Shown in pieces: positions 49,253 through 58,833 of a stretch of DNA of 64,000 bases. Below the pieces are notes generated by a model. It did not search any database. It was given only the letters and a program-made list of their open reading frames with translations, and was not told where the DNA came from. Each line of letters starts with the position of its first letter. The first letter of the stretch is position 1. Source of the DNA: Anoxybacteroides tepidamans (GTDB lineage: Bacteria; Bacillota; Bacilli; Bacillales; Anoxybacillaceae). Location: assembly GCF_014201465.1 (NCBI RefSeq), contig NZ_JACHEP010000014.1, positions 17,118 through 81,117 on the forward strand, in the 5' to 3' direction. Made by a program: the position numbers and the translations under genes.

Positions 49253-49996
49253 ATGGCGCTTCTTGAAGTCCAGCATGTATATGGCGGTTATACGAATCGA
49301 AACGTATTAGAAGATGTTTCATTTACAGTAGACCGAAACGAAGTAGTAGGGCTGATTGGCTTAAACGGTGCGGGTAAAAGCACGACTATTAAACATATTA
49401 TCGGATTAATGGAACCGCGAAAAGGAACGATTACGATCAACGGAAAAACGTTTGCCGACGACCCGGAATTATATCGCGCCCAGTTAACATACATACCGGA
49501 AACACCGATTTTATATGACGAACTGACGTTAAAGGAACATTTAGAACTAACGGCAATGGCATATGGTCTAGCAAAACACGAATATGAAAAGCGGCTCCAA
49601 CCGTTGTTAAAAGAGTTTCGCATGGAAAAAAAGCTATCGTGGTTTCCTGCTCATTTTTCAAAAGGGATGAAACAAAAGGTGATGATTATGTGCGCCTTTT
49701 TAGTGGAGCCCTTGCTTTATATCATCGACGAACCGTTTGTTGGTCTCGACCCGCTCGGCATTCATTCGCTGCTTCAACTCATGCAAGACATGAAACAAAA
49801 GGGGGCAGGCATTTTAATGTCGACGCACATTTTAGCGACCGCAGAAAGATATTGCGATTCGTTCGTCATCCTTCATCACGGAAAGGTAAAGGCGAAAGGA
49901 ACGATCGACGAGTTGCGCCAGCAGCTTCAACTCCCATCAGCGACATTGGATGAAATCTATATGGAGCTAACGAAGGAAGAAGAATATGATGGATAG
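49253..49996 (+). CDS. ecsA: ABC transporter ATP-binding protein EcsA
   Basis: Encodes 247 residues, as B. subtilis EcsA. Walker A GLNGAGKST, signature HFSKGMKQK and Walker B LYIIDEPFVGLDP are intact. ATG 49253 follows GAAAGGAAAAC; a longer ORF to 49088 is rejected. Ecs affects secretion, competence and sporulation through regulated intramembrane proteolysis. Its end overlaps ecsB by 11 bases. Confidence 0.94.
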   Translation: MALLEVQHVYGGYTNRNVLEDVSFTVDRNEVVGLIGLNGAGKSTTIKHIIGLMEPRKGTITINGKTFADDPELYRAQLTYIPETPILYDELTLKEHLELTAMAYGLAKHEYEKRLQPLLKEFRMEKKLSWFPAHFSKGMKQKVMIMCAFLVEPLLYIIDEPFVGLDPLGIHSLLQLMQDMKQKGAGILMSTHILATAERYCDSFVILHHGKVKAKGTIDELRQQLQLPSATLDEIYMELTKEEEYDG

Positions 49997-51188
49997 CCGT
50001 TTATTGTGGAAGCAGCGGCTGATCCGCTACGGATCGGAGATAAAGCGCTATTTGCGTTACATGCTCAACGATCATCTATTGTTCGTGTTGCTGATTGGGC
50101 TTGGGGCAGGAGCTGTAATGTATCAACGGTGGGTGGCGACATTGCCGCCACATTTTCCATATGCAATCGTAGGAGCGGTCATTTTTTCGCTTTTTTTAGC
50201 CTATAGTCCTGTCCGGACGTTTTTGGAAGAGGCGGATATCGTTTTTTTGCTGCCAGCTGAAAAACAGCTCGTCCCATATATTCAGCGGTCATTTTGGTTT
50301 AGCTTGATCGTACAGGCCTATATTCTTTTGCTTGTGCTGCTGGCCATGGCTCCGCTTCATCTCAAACTCTCAACGTTGTCGTTATCGTTGTTCGGGCTGT
50401 TTTTATTGTTCATGAAAGGATGGAATTTATTCATTAGCTGGAAGGAAACGTATTTTACAGAGCCTAAAGCCCGCTGGTTTGGCAGTGCAGTGCGGATATT
50501 CTTTAACGGCGTATGTGTGTATTTTGTATTGACGAATGTATCGCTCATTTTTTTGCTTAGCTTGTTGTTGATAATGGCTGTTTTATCTGTTTATTTTGTG
50601 CAAGCCGCGAAACAAAAAGGACTTCCGTGGGAACGGCTTATTCAGCAGGAAGAAAGAGCGAAGATGAGATTTTATCGTTTGGCAAACATATTTACCGATG
50701 TTCCGCACCTAAAAGCAAAAGCGAAGCGGCGTAAATGGCTCGATGGGCTTTTATCACTGATTTCGTATCGCCAAGAACATGCGTTTCGCTATTTGTACGC
50801 AAGAACATTTCTTAGGGCGGGAGACTATTTCGGGCTTTATGTGCGATTGACAGCGATTGCCTGCTTTTTTCTTTATATCATTCCGGCAGGGTATGGGAAA
50901 ATTATAACATCCTTATTTTTCTTGTATGCGACAGGATTTCAATTGTTCGCATTGTCACGTCATCATCGTGGGCACATTTTTGTCAAGTTGTATCCGTTGT
51001 CTCACGCTAGGCAAAAAGAAGCGGTACTGCGTTTATTGTTTCAACTGCTGCTCATGCAAAACGCTTTTTTTTCCTTGTTTTTAGTCGTGATCGGATATTT
51101 TTCGTTTAGTTTGTTATCGTTAATTGCAGGTGCGATGTTTAGCTATTGGCTATTATTTATGTATTTAAACAATCGTTGGAGGCGATAG
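49986..51188 (+). CDS. ecsB: ABC transporter permease EcsB
   Basis: Encodes 400 residues with about ten hydrophobic segments, close to B. subtilis EcsB (408). The charged N-terminus (SRLLWKQRLIRYGSEIKRYL) and the central EERAKMRFYRLANIFTDVPH loop are recognisable. It pairs with EcsA. ATG 49986 and ATG 49989 are both possible. In B. subtilis ecsC follows; here the next gene is hmoB, 2 bases after the ecsB stop, so ecsC is missing from this locus. Confidence 0.92.
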   Translation: MMDSRLLWKQRLIRYGSEIKRYLRYMLNDHLLFVLLIGLGAGAVMYQRWVATLPPHFPYAIVGAVIFSLFLAYSPVRTFLEEADIVFLLPAEKQLVPYIQRSFWFSLIVQAYILLLVLLAMAPLHLKLSTLSLSLFGLFLLFMKGWNLFISWKETYFTEPKARWFGSAVRIFFNGVCVYFVLTNVSLIFLLSLLLIMAVLSVYFVQAAKQKGLPWERLIQQEERAKMRFYRLANIFTDVPHLKAKAKRRKWLDGLLSLISYRQEHAFRYLYARTFLRAGDYFGLYVRLTAIACFFLYIIPAGYGKIITSLFFLYATGFQLFALSRHHRGHIFVKLYPLSHARQKEAVLRLLFQLLLMQNAFFSLFLVVIGYFSFSLLSLIAGAMFSYWLLFMYLNNRWRR

Positions 51189-51190
51189 TC

Positions 51191-51700
51191 ATGAAAAAAA
51201 TGTATATTACAACTGGTACGCTTGAATATTTGCACAGTGTAAAAGAAAAATACGCCAATGAGGACATGGTATTGCTTGAAGGGGACGATTATGCTGTATT
51301 GCTTCACGAAACGGACGGAGAAACTGTATTTCAAGAACCGCGCCATTATGAAGTGCTCGATGCAGTTGGTCAGCTAGGTGGAGCTTTTGCTGTGTTTAAC
51401 AACATTCCAGTTACGGATGAAGGAAGACCATTGTTTGAATACCGTTTCAGCCAGCGGGCGCGCTTGATTGAGAAAGAACCGGGATTCGTCGCGATTCGCG
51501 TGCTACGTCCATTATCGAATGATACGTATATTATTATGACGTTTTGGGAAGGAAAAGAACATTTCCAAAACTGGCAACGTTCGAAAGCGTACGAAAAAGC
51601 GCACGAACGTCGGGAAGCGGCTAAACAAGAAGAACAGCAGCCGACGATTTTTCCGCGTCCTTCGTATGTTACTACGTATACCGTGATTCGAGAAAGCTAA
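51191..51700 (+). CDS. hmoB: Heme-degrading monooxygenase HmoB-like (TRAP/YhgC)
   Basis: Encodes 169 residues; B. subtilis HmoB (YhgC) has 166. The N-terminal 65 residues are a HmoB/TRAP-specific domain (MKKMYITTGTLEYLHSV). The C-terminal ABM domain (about 68-165) carries NNIPVTDEGR and IIMTFWEGKEHFQNWQRSKAYEKAH, typical of IsdG-like heme oxygenases. It would open heme and release iron. Its ribosome site GGAGGCGATAGTC overlaps the end of ecsB. The gene is close to hemEHY, which completes a heme make-and-break neighbourhood. Confidence 0.9.
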   Translation: MKKMYITTGTLEYLHSVKEKYANEDMVLLEGDDYAVLLHETDGETVFQEPRHYEVLDAVGQLGGAFAVFNNIPVTDEGRPLFEYRFSQRARLIEKEPGFVAIRVLRPLSNDTYIIMTFWEGKEHFQNWQRSKAYEKAHERREAAKQEEQQPTIFPRPSYVTTYTVIRES

Positions 51701-51709
51701 AATGATTGT

Positions 51710-51750
51710 CGAATGCCGCTAGAATGAGGCGGCATTTTTCTTTTTTCGAC
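51710..51750 (+). terminator. Terminator of ecsAB-hmoB
   Basis: ATGCCGC pairs with GCGGCAT around about nine bases, followed by TTTTTC. Confidence 0.8.
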
Positions 51751-51812
51751 TATTTCCAAGGAAATCGACATGTCACACCTTTTTCTCTTTTTCATATGAT
51801 GTAGCATATCCG

Positions 51813-51829
51813 TTAGGCAATTGCCTTAA
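51813..51829. promoter_or_regulatory. Palindrome upstream of the 465-residue permease gene
   Basis: TTAGGCAA-TTGCCTTAA is a near-perfect 16-17 bp palindrome, 28 bases before the start codon. It could be an operator; no regulator is identified. Confidence 0.4.
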
Positions 51830-51857
51830 TGGAGATGAAATGGAAAGGGGAAAAGAT

Positions 51858-53255
51858 ATGGGTGTTGAATTAACGGCGTTACATTGGATTTATTTATTGT
51901 TCGTTTTGTTGATTATTGGGTTTATGGTGTTTCGAAAAGACACATCTCTCATTTGTATGATTGGGATTTTTTTGTTAGCGGTTACAGCTACTCATTCATT
52001 AAGCGCGGCAATCAGCGGGGTGTTCAATAGTTTTATTTACGCCATTACCGAACTTTTGCCGACGATTTTAGTCATCTCGGTGATTGTGGCGATGAGTAGA
52101 GTATTAACGATGGCAGGAATTAACGATGTGATGATTACACCGTTTACCCGCTTTATTCGTACTCCTAGTTGGGCGTATTGGACGATCGGACTGCTTATGA
52201 TGGTAGCTTCATGGTTTTTCTGGCCATCGCCAGCGATTGCGCTGATAGGAGCTGTACTACTGCCGGTAGCGATTCGTGTCGGTTTGCCGGCGATTGGAGC
52301 GGCAATGGCAATGAACTTATTTGGTCATGGAGTTGCTTTATCAGGGGATTTTGTCATTCAAGGGGCGCCAAAATTAACGGCAGAGGCGGCGGGTCTTCCT
52401 GTTTCAGACGTGGTGTTCGCTAGTGTTCCGCTTGTATTCGTAATGGGGATTGTGACGACGATTACTGCGTTCATTTTATTGCGCCGTGATATGAAGAAGG
52501 GGCAATTCGCAGCAGCTAAAGAAATCGATGTCACGATAGACCCGGCGTTGGAACAAACGAAACAACTGCTTTCGAATCATGCGAAAAAATGGTTAGCGGC
52601 GATCATCGCTATTTTGTTGTTGCTCGATGTTGCCGCGATGTCCTATTTGAAATTACAAGGCGGGCAAGCAACAGCACTCATCGGCGGAACGGCAATTTTC
52701 ATCCTTATTTTGCTCTCTATTTTTGCTCATAAGCGTGACAGCTTTGAAAAAATTACAAATTATTTGATCGAAGGATTTCAATTTGGATTTAAAATATTCG
52801 GTCCGGTCATTCCGATCGCTGCATTTTTCTATTTAGGAGATGCGGGATTCGTTCCTATTATCGGGGACTATTTGCCGAAAGTGTCCGAAGGAATTGTGAA
52901 TGATTTAGGGGTCGCGCTTGCTCATGCCGTTCCTCTTAACAAGGAAATTGGCGCCGTGACATTAACGGCCGTCGGCGCGATTACAGGATTGGACGGATCA
53001 GGGTTTTCAGGCATTTCATTAGCTGGTTCCGTCTCTCATTTATTCTCTGTAGCTATCGGAACAGGAGCGGCCACGCTTACCGCACTTGGACAAATTGCTG
53101 CGATTTGGGTCGGCGGCGGTACGCTCATTCCGTGGGCGTTAATTCCAGCGGCAGCCATTTGCGGGGTCGATCCGTTTGAGCTAGCGCGCCGCAACTTAGT
53201 TCCCGTCACAGCCGGTCTTGTTGTGACGACTATTGTCGCGATGTTTTTAATGTAG
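51858..53255 (+). CDS. Ion-transporter-superfamily permease of unknown substrate
   Basis: Encodes 465 residues with 11-12 hydrophobic helices. ATG 51858 follows AAAGGGGAAAAG; an ATG at 51840 precedes that site. The two-fold repeat and acidic/Gly-rich motifs (NLFGHGVALSGDFVIQG and GAITGLDGSGFSGISLAGS) suggest an ion-transporter superfamily fold (NhaC-, GntP- or citrate-like). VIQGAPKLTAEAAGL is unusual. I cannot name the substrate. It stands alone between a terminator and the amidohydrolase gene; co-expression with the M20 enzyme is possible. Confidence 0.72.
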   Translation: MGVELTALHWIYLLFVLLIIGFMVFRKDTSLICMIGIFLLAVTATHSLSAAISGVFNSFIYAITELLPTILVISVIVAMSRVLTMAGINDVMITPFTRFIRTPSWAYWTIGLLMMVASWFFWPSPAIALIGAVLLPVAIRVGLPAIGAAMAMNLFGHGVALSGDFVIQGAPKLTAEAAGLPVSDVVFASVPLVFVMGIVTTITAFILLRRDMKKGQFAAAKEIDVTIDPALEQTKQLLSNHAKKWLAAIIAILLLLDVAAMSYLKLQGGQATALIGGTAIFILILLSIFAHKRDSFEKITNYLIEGFQFGFKIFGPVIPIAAFFYLGDAGFVPIIGDYLPKVSEGIVNDLGVALAHAVPLNKEIGAVTLTAVGAITGLDGSGFSGISLAGSVSHLFSVAIGTGAATLTALGQIAAIWVGGGTLIPWALIPAAAICGVDPFELARRNLVPVTAGLVVTTIVAMFLM

Positions 53256-53263
53256 AATCGATC

Positions 53264-53297
53264 AGGCTGCCTTCTAAAGTGAGGGCAGCTTTCTGTC
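53264..53297 (+). terminator. Weak terminator after permease gene
   Basis: GGCTGCCTTC pairs with GAGGGCAGC with one mismatch, followed by TTTCTGTC. Confidence 0.55.
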
Positions 53298-53351
53298 ATC
53301 ATTTTCGTCTGCCATGATATAATGTAAAAAAGAAAAAGGGGGGCGAGAGGA

Positions 53352-54527
53352 TTGATTGAACATTTGTATGAACGCTTAAAAGCTTACTATGACGAAATGG
53401 TGGCGATTCGCCGCTATTTGCATCAACACCCGGAATTGTCGTTTCAAGAATATAACACGGCGAAATACATAGCAAACTATTATAAAGCATTAGGGATTCC
53501 GGTGCGAGAGCATGTCGGTGGAAACGGCGTTGTCGCCAAAATTGTCGGAGCAAAACCGGGGAAAACGGTAGCGCTGCGGGCCGATTTTGACGCGTTACCT
53601 ATCCAAGACGAAAAAGATGTTCCGTATAAATCGACCGTTCCGGGAGTGATGCACGCCTGCGGACATGACGGCCATACGGCGACGTTGCTTGTATTGGCAA
53701 AAGCGCTTTATGAAATGAAAAAAGCACTTTCGGGAACAATTGTGCTCATTCATCAGCATGCGGAAGAATATGCACCAGGCGGGGCGATTTCGATGATCGA
53801 GGACGGCTGCTTGGAAGGGGTCGATGTCATTTTTGGCACGCATTTATGGGCGACAGAGCCGACAGGAAAAATTCAATACCGAACAGGCCCAATTATGGCC
53901 GCGGCAGATCGGTTTGAGATTACGATCCAAGGATCAGGCGGACACGGTGCGCAGCCGCATAAAACGAAAGATGCGATCGTAGTGGCGTCACAGCTTGTGC
54001 TGGTGCTGCAACAAATCGTCAGCCGGCGCGTAAATCCGCTGCAACCAGCCGTCGTATCGATCGGCTCGTTTATGGCGGATAATGCGTTTAACGTCATTGC
54101 GGATACAGCGAAGCTTGTTGGAACAGTGCGCACATTTGATGAAGCAGTGCGCAGCGAAATCGAGCGAGAAATTGAGCGGATTACTAAAGGAATTTGCTTG
54201 GCGGCTGATTGTTCGTATCAATACGCGTATACAAGAGGATATCCTCCGGTAGTGAACCACGAAGAAGAAACGAGCTTCATTGTCAAAATCGCGAAACAGA
54301 TTCCGGAAGTAACTATTGTAGAAGAAACGGAGCCGCATATGGGGGGCGAAGATTTCGCTTATTACTTGCAAAAGGTGAAAGGAACGTTTTTCTTTACAGG
54401 GGCGAAAGCAGATGATGTGACAACACCGTTTCCACATCACCATCCGAAGTTTGATTTTGATGAAAAAGCGATGCTGATCGCAGCGAAAATGCTTGGTACG
54501 GCCGCGCTTCGCTTTTTAACAAAATAA
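53352..54527 (+). CDS. yhaA: M20D-family amidohydrolase YhaA
   Basis: Encodes 391 residues of the aminoacylase/IAA-amino acid hydrolase group. Metal-binding motifs are visible: HACGHDGHTATLL near residue 100, HQHAEEYAPGGA near 135 and HMGGEDFAYYL near 335. A dimerisation domain occupies about 180-290. It removes acyl groups from N-acylated amino acids or related amides. TTG 53352 lies behind GGGGGGCGAGAGG. B. subtilis yhaA occupies the matching place after the ecs genes. Confidence 0.9.
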   Translation: MIEHLYERLKAYYDEMVAIRRYLHQHPELSFQEYNTAKYIANYYKALGIPVREHVGGNGVVAKIVGAKPGKTVALRADFDALPIQDEKDVPYKSTVPGVMHACGHDGHTATLLVLAKALYEMKKALSGTIVLIHQHAEEYAPGGAISMIEDGCLEGVDVIFGTHLWATEPTGKIQYRTGPIMAAADRFEITIQGSGGHGAQPHKTKDAIVVASQLVLVLQQIVSRRVNPLQPAVVSIGSFMADNAFNVIADTAKLVGTVRTFDEAVRSEIEREIERITKGICLAADCSYQYAYTRGYPPVVNHEEETSFIVKIAKQIPEVTIVEETEPHMGGEDFAYYLQKVKGTFFFTGAKADDVTTPFPHHHPKFDFDEKAMLIAAKMLGTAALRFLTK

Positions 54528-54539
54528 ATCGTCAATTTT

Positions 54540-54566
54540 TTGACACTTTAACACGTTCGCTATACA
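54540..54566 (+). promoter_or_regulatory. Promoter of hemEHY
   Basis: TTGACA (54540-54545) is followed by TATACA (54561-54566) at 15 bp; an offset TACATT gives 17 bp. It lies upstream of a leader hairpin. Confidence 0.5.
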
Positions 54567-54602
54567 TTAAAATAAGAAGCTTGTATAGTTGTAGTTGTAC
54601 AC

Positions 54603-54628
54603 AACTTGGCTTGTGGCCAAGTTTTCTT
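54603..54628 (+). terminator. Hairpin in the hemE leader
   Basis: AACTTGGC pairs perfectly with GCCAAGTT around TTGTG, followed by TTCTTAT. It may end yhaA transcription or attenuate hemE, since it sits downstream of the candidate promoter. A GTTGTACACAAC palindrome overlaps its left side. Confidence 0.5.
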
Positions 54629-54662
54629 ATGTAAATGGTAAAGAAAGGCGGATATAGAAAAG

Positions 54663-55709
54663 ATGACAAAACAACCATTTAACGATACATTTTTACGCGC
54701 TTGCCGCGGAGAGAAAACAGAATACGTTCCGGTTTGGTATATGAGACAAGCAGGACGTTCACAGCCGGAGTATCGCGCATTGAAAGAAAAATATTCGCTA
54801 TTTGAAATTACGCATCAGCCAGAACTTTGCGCTTATGTCACCCGGCTTCCAGTCGAGCAGTACAACGTCGATGCGGCGATTCTTTATAAAGATATTATGT
54901 CACCGCTTCCAGCGATCGGCGTAGAAGTCGATATTAAAGCGGGGGTAGGTCCGGTCATTTCGAATCCGATCCGCTCTCTTCAAGATGTCGAAAAGCTTGG
55001 CGAAATTTATCCGGAAGAAGACGTGCCATATGTATTGGAAACGATTCGATTGTTAACAACGGAGCAATTGAATGTCCCGTTAATTGGGTTTGCCGGAGCG
55101 CCATTTACATTAGCGAGCTACATGATTGAAGGCGGGCCTTCTAAAAATTACAATAAGACAAAAGCATTTATGTATGCGGAGTCGAAAGCGTGGTTTGCAT
55201 TGATGGACAAGCTCGCCAATATGACGATTCGCTACGTCAAAGCGCAAATTCATGCAGGGGTGAAAGCGATTCAAATTTTTGATTCATGGGTCGGTGCTGT
55301 GAACACCGAAGACTACCGCTATTTTATTAAACCGACAATGGAGCGCATTTTTTCAGCGTTGCGTAAAGAAAACGTGCCGCTTATTATGTTTGGCGTCGGC
55401 GCAAGCCATTTAGCGAAAGAGTGGAACGATTTGCCGCTTGATGTCGTTGGCCTCGATTGGCGTCTTTCGATTAAAGAAGCGAGAGCAAACGGCATTACAA
55501 AAGCGATTCAAGGAAATTTAGATCCAGCTGTATTGCTTGCACCGTGGGAAGTGATTGAAGAGAGAGTGAAACGAATTTTAGATGAAGGAATGGAACAACC
55601 GGGATATGTTTTTAATTTAGGACACGGCATTTTCCCAGACATTCGACCAGAAACGCTCAAACGATTAACGGCATTTATTCATGAATATACATCGCAAAAT
55701 CGTAAATGA
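54663..55709 (+). CDS. hemE: Uroporphyrinogen decarboxylase HemE
   Basis: Encodes 348 residues of the enzyme that decarboxylates uroporphyrinogen III to coproporphyrinogen III. The N-terminal signature [17 protein letters not shown] and the [17 protein letters not shown] motif are intact. AAAGGCGG lies about 10 bases before the ATG. It is first of hemE-hemH-hemY, with gaps of 12 bases and a 4-base overlap. This is the common part of the Firmicute coproporphyrin-dependent pathway. Confidence 0.96.
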   Translation: MTKQPFNDTFLRACRGEKTEYVPVWYMRQAGRSQPEYRALKEKYSLFEITHQPELCAYVTRLPVEQYNVDAAILYKDIMSPLPAIGVEVDIKAGVGPVISNPIRSLQDVEKLGEIYPEEDVPYVLETIRLLTTEQLNVPLIGFAGAPFTLASYMIEGGPSKNYNKTKAFMYAESKAWFALMDKLANMTIRYVKAQIHAGVKAIQIFDSWVGAVNTEDYRYFIKPTMERIFSALRKENVPLIMFGVGASHLAKEWNDLPLDVVGLDWRLSIKEARANGITKAIQGNLDPAVLLAPWEVIEERVKRILDEGMEQPGYVFNLGHGIFPDIRPETLKRLTAFIHEYTSQNRK

Positions 55710-55721
55710 GGTGGTGGATCG

Positions 55722-56666
55722 ATGACGAAAAAGAAAATGGGCTTGCTTGTAATGGCTTACGGCACCCCGTATAAAGAAGAGGATATTGAGCGATATTATA
55801 CGCACATTCGGCATGGGCGCAAACCGTCTTTTGACATGTTGCACGATTTGAAAGCGCGATACGAAGCGATCGGCGGCATTTCTCCGCTTGCGAAAATTAC
55901 ACGAGAGCAAGCAGAAGCGTTGGAAAAACGGCTAAATGAAATACAAAACGAGATCGAATTTCGTATGTATTTAGGGTTAAAACATATTGAGCCGTTTGTC
56001 GAAGATGCGGTACAGCAAATGTATGACGATGGGATCACCGAAGCGGTCAGCATCGTGCTTGCTCCGCATTTTTCAACATTTAGCATTCAATCGTATAATA
56101 CACGTGCGAAGGCGGAAGCAGAAAAATTAGGCGGCCCTGTGATCTATGCGATTGAAAGCTGGTATGAAGAGCCGAAGTTTATTCAATATTGGGTAGAAAA
56201 AGTGAAAGAAGTATACGGACAAATGAGCGAAGAAGAGCGGGGGAAAGCTGTACTGATTGTATCGGCGCACAGTCTGCCTGAAAAAATCATTGCAACGGGA
56301 GATCCGTATCCGGAACAACTGCAAGAAACAGCCCGTATGATTGCTGAAAAAGCGGAAGTACAGCATTATGCGGTCGGCTGGCAAAGCGCAGGAAATACGC
56401 CGGAACCTTGGCTCGAACCTGATGTGCAAGATTTAACAAGACAGCTGCACGAAGAAAAAGGATATACATCATTTGTATATGTTCCGGTCGGGTTTGTCGC
56501 TGATCATTTAGAAGTGCTTTATGACAATGATATCGAATGTAAAAATGTAACAGATGAAATTGGGGCGAACTATTATCGCCCAGACATGCCAAATGCTCAT
56601 CCGCAGTTTATTGATGCATTGGCAACAGTTGTTTTAAAACATGTAAAGAAGGCGATGAAACGGTGA
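55722..56666 (+). CDS. hemH: Coproporphyrin ferrochelatase HemH/CpfC
   Basis: Encodes 314 residues, close to the B. subtilis monomeric ferrochelatase (310). The catalytic His is in [12 protein letters not shown] near residue 183, and the Glu in the [18 protein letters not shown] segment near residue 263. In Gram-positive bacteria it inserts iron into coproporphyrin III. GAGGTGG precedes ATG 55722. Its stop overlaps the GTG start of hemY. Confidence 0.95.
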   Translation: MTKKKMGLLVMAYGTPYKEEDIERYYTHIRHGRKPSFDMLHDLKARYEAIGGISPLAKITREQAEALEKRLNEIQNEIEFRMYLGLKHIEPFVEDAVQQMYDDGITEAVSIVLAPHFSTFSIQSYNTRAKAEAEKLGGPVIYAIESWYEEPKFIQYWVEKVKEVYGQMSEEERGKAVLIVSAHSLPEKIIATGDPYPEQLQETARMIAEKAEVQHYAVGWQSAGNTPEPWLEPDVQDLTRQLHEEKGYTSFVYVPVGFVADHLEVLYDNDIECKNVTDEIGANYYRPDMPNAHPQFIDALATVVLKHVKKAMKR

Positions 56667-58093
56667 GCGAGGAAAAGAAAAAGGTTGTGGTGATCGGAGG
56701 CGGCATTACCGGAACCACAGCAGCTTATTATTTACAAAAAGCGATTAAGGAGCAACAGATACCGATCGAATGTAAGCTCATTGAAGCAACACATCGATTA
56801 GGTGGAAAAATTCAAACGGTTGTTCGTGATGGATTTGTGATTGAGCGCGGACCTGACTCTTTTTTAGCGCGAAAACAAAGCGCTTCACGTCTCATTCATG
56901 AAGTAGGGCTGCAAGATAAAATCGTGCATAATGCAACGGGAAAGTCTTATATACTTGTCAACGGAAAGTTATATGCGATCCCAGGCGGAGCTGTTATGGG
57001 AATCCCGACGAAAATACGTCCGTTTGTGATGACTGGTTTATTTTCTCCACTTGGGAAATTGCGGGCTGCCTTTGATTTTATTTTGCCGCCGACGAAAGTA
57101 GAAGGCGATTTGTCGCTAGGACAATTTTTCCGTCGCAGACTCGGCGATGAAGTGGTGGAAAATTTAATTGAGCCGCTTTTGTCGGGAATTTACGCCGGCG
57201 ATATCGATCAATTGAGCTTGATGGCGACATTCCCGCAGTTTTTCCACATCGAACAAAAACATGGAAGTCTTGTGCTTGGAACGAAACGGATGACACCAAA
57301 AACAGAAAATAAACAAAGTAAGAAAGGAATTTTTCAAACGTTAACAACAGGGCTGCAGTCATTGGTTGATGAAGTGGAAAAAAGGCTAGAGCCCGGCAGT
57401 GTAGTAAAAGGTATTCGCGTCGAAAAAATAGAAAAGAAGCACGCCGATTATCGCTTATATTTGAGCAATGGGGATGTATGGACGGCTCACAGTGTCGTGA
57501 TTGCCACTCCGCATCAAACGGTTCCGTTCATGTTTCCGGCACATTCATTTTTTGAACCGTTTAAAACAGTTCCGTCGACATCGGTTGCTACGGTAGCACT
57601 TGTATTTCCAGAAATTTCTATTAAACAAGATATTGATGGAACAGGGTTTGTTGTATCGCGGCGTAGCGATTATACGATCACAGCCTGCACATGGACGCAC
57701 AAAAAGTGGCCGCATACCGCACCAAAAGGAAAAGCTTTACTGCGCTGCTATGTTGGACGTCCAGGAGATGAAGCGATTGTGGAACAATCCGATGATGAAA
57801 TCGTCAATGTAGTCCTAGATGATTTAAATAAAATCATGCGCATTACCGACCGTCCTGAATTTGCGGTTGTTTCCAGATGGAAAGAAGCGATGCCACAATA
57901 TATTGTAGGACATAAAAAACGGATGGAAATGATAAAATCGAAGATGACCGAACAACTCCCAGGCGTATTTTTAGCAGGAAGCTCTTATGAAGGATTAGGA
58001 TTGCCTGACTGCATTGACCAAGGCGAGGAAGCGGTAAAAAAAGTGCTGGATTATTTGCAAATGAATAAACAAGCGGCAGTAGAGGTTAACTAA
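56663..58093 (+). CDS. hemY: Coproporphyrinogen III oxidase HemY/CgoX
   Basis: Encodes 476 residues. The FAD-binding motif [16 protein letters not shown] is at residue 8, then RLGGKIQTV. The C-terminal [19 protein letters not shown] is the family end. In Firmicutes this enzyme oxidises coproporphyrinogen III to coproporphyrin III. GTG 56663 overlaps the hemH stop (GTGA). The order hemE-hemH-hemY-yhgD-yhgE is that of B. subtilis. Confidence 0.95.
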   Translation: MSEEKKKVVVIGGGITGTTAAYYLQKAIKEQQIPIECKLIEATHRLGGKIQTVVRDGFVIERGPDSFLARKQSASRLIHEVGLQDKIVHNATGKSYILVNGKLYAIPGGAVMGIPTKIRPFVMTGLFSPLGKLRAAFDFILPPTKVEGDLSLGQFFRRRLGDEVVENLIEPLLSGIYAGDIDQLSLMATFPQFFHIEQKHGSLVLGTKRMTPKTENKQSKKGIFQTLTTGLQSLVDEVEKRLEPGSVVKGIRVEKIEKKHADYRLYLSNGDVWTAHSVVIATPHQTVPFMFPAHSFFEPFKTVPSTSVATVALVFPEISIKQDIDGTGFVVSRRSDYTITACTWTHKKWPHTAPKGKALLRCYVGRPGDEAIVEQSDDEIVNVVLDDLNKIMRITDRPEFAVVSRWKEAMPQYIVGHKKRMEMIKSKMTEQLPGVFLAGSSYEGLGLPDCIDQGEEAVKKVLDYLQMNKQAAVEVN

Positions 58094-58121
58094 TTAATAG
58101 TTAGCCTCTTTACTTTTTTTG
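58081..58121 (+). terminator. Terminator of hemEHY
   Basis: AGAGGTTAACTA pairs with TAGTTAGCCTCT (one G-U), followed by TTTACTTTTTTT. Confidence 0.85.
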
Positions 58122-58149
58122 AGCGTTATGATACGATGTTTTTACGAAA

Positions 58150-58172
58150 TGACCAAATTGTTCATTTAGTCA
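58150..58172. promoter_or_regulatory. TetR operator A (upstream of yhgD)
   Basis: A 23-bp near-palindrome with arms TGACCAAAT and ATTTAGTCA (TGAC-N15-GTCA) lies 18 bases before the regulator start. Its reverse complement differs from operator B at only three positions. Confidence 0.75.
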
Positions 58173-58190
58173 GTTTAAAGGATGAGGACC

Positions 58191-58763
58191 ATGTCAGTGA
58201 ATCGAAAAAAGCAAATTATTGAGGCTGCTACGAAATCTTTTTCGCTTTTCGGCTATAAAGCGACGACGATGGAGCAAGTAGCAAAATTGGCAAATGTCGG
58301 AAAAGGGACGATTTATACATTTTTTAGCAGTAAAGAAGATTTGTTAGACGAAATTATTTCTTCGTTAATTGTAGAAATTAAAGCAACGGCCGAACAGGCG
58401 ATGAATCCTGATCAGCCATTTTTTGAAAACGTTCATCGCGCGCTATATCGCATTTTAGAATTTCGCAAACAGCATCAACTAACGATTAAACTTCTCCAAG
58501 AAGTGCGCGATATCGGCACACCTGCGGTTCAAGAAGTGATGAAAAAACTCGACCGAGCTATTTTGGCGTATATTCGCGGGAAAATTGAACAGGCGATGCA
58601 AAAAGGAGAAATTCGCGAGTGTGATTCGGAAATAACGGCGTTTTTAATGTTGAAAATGTATATCGCTCTCGTATTTGAATGGGAAAAAGACCATAAACCG
58701 CTGTCGGAAGAAAAGATCGCGGAATTGTTCGAACTGTATTTTTTGAAAGGATTGTCAAAATAG
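58191..58763 (+). CDS. yhgD: TetR/AcrR-family regulator YhgD
   Basis: Encodes 190 residues; B. subtilis YhgD has 191. The helix-turn-helix spans about 5-50 (EAATKSFSLFGYKATTMEQVAKLANVG then KGTIYTFFSSKEDLL). The ligand domain is QacR-like without recognisable metal ligands. ATG 58191 lies behind AAAGGATGAGGACC; ATG 58182 overlaps the ribosome site. A matched operator pair before this gene and before yhgE argues for autorepression and control of the neighbour. Confidence 0.9.
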   Translation: MSVNRKKQIIEAATKSFSLFGYKATTMEQVAKLANVGKGTIYTFFSSKEDLLDEIISSLIVEIKATAEQAMNPDQPFFENVHRALYRILEFRKQHQLTIKLLQEVRDIGTPAVQEVMKKLDRAILAYIRGKIEQAMQKGEIRECDSEITAFLMLKMYIALVFEWEKDHKPLSEEKIAELFELYFLKGLSK

Positions 58764-58789
58764 ATAGTCCTTCTTCTTTTTCGAAAAAA

Positions 58790-58812
58790 TGACTAAATGA
58801 ACAAAACGGTCA
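58790..58812. promoter_or_regulatory. TetR operator B (upstream of yhgE)
   Basis: TGAC-N15-GTCA with left arm TGACTAAATGAACAA is the inverted counterpart of operator A (20 of 23 bases shared). It lies 21 bases before the yhgE start. Confidence 0.75.
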
Positions 58813-58833
58813 ATTGTACAAAGGAGGGAGAAG

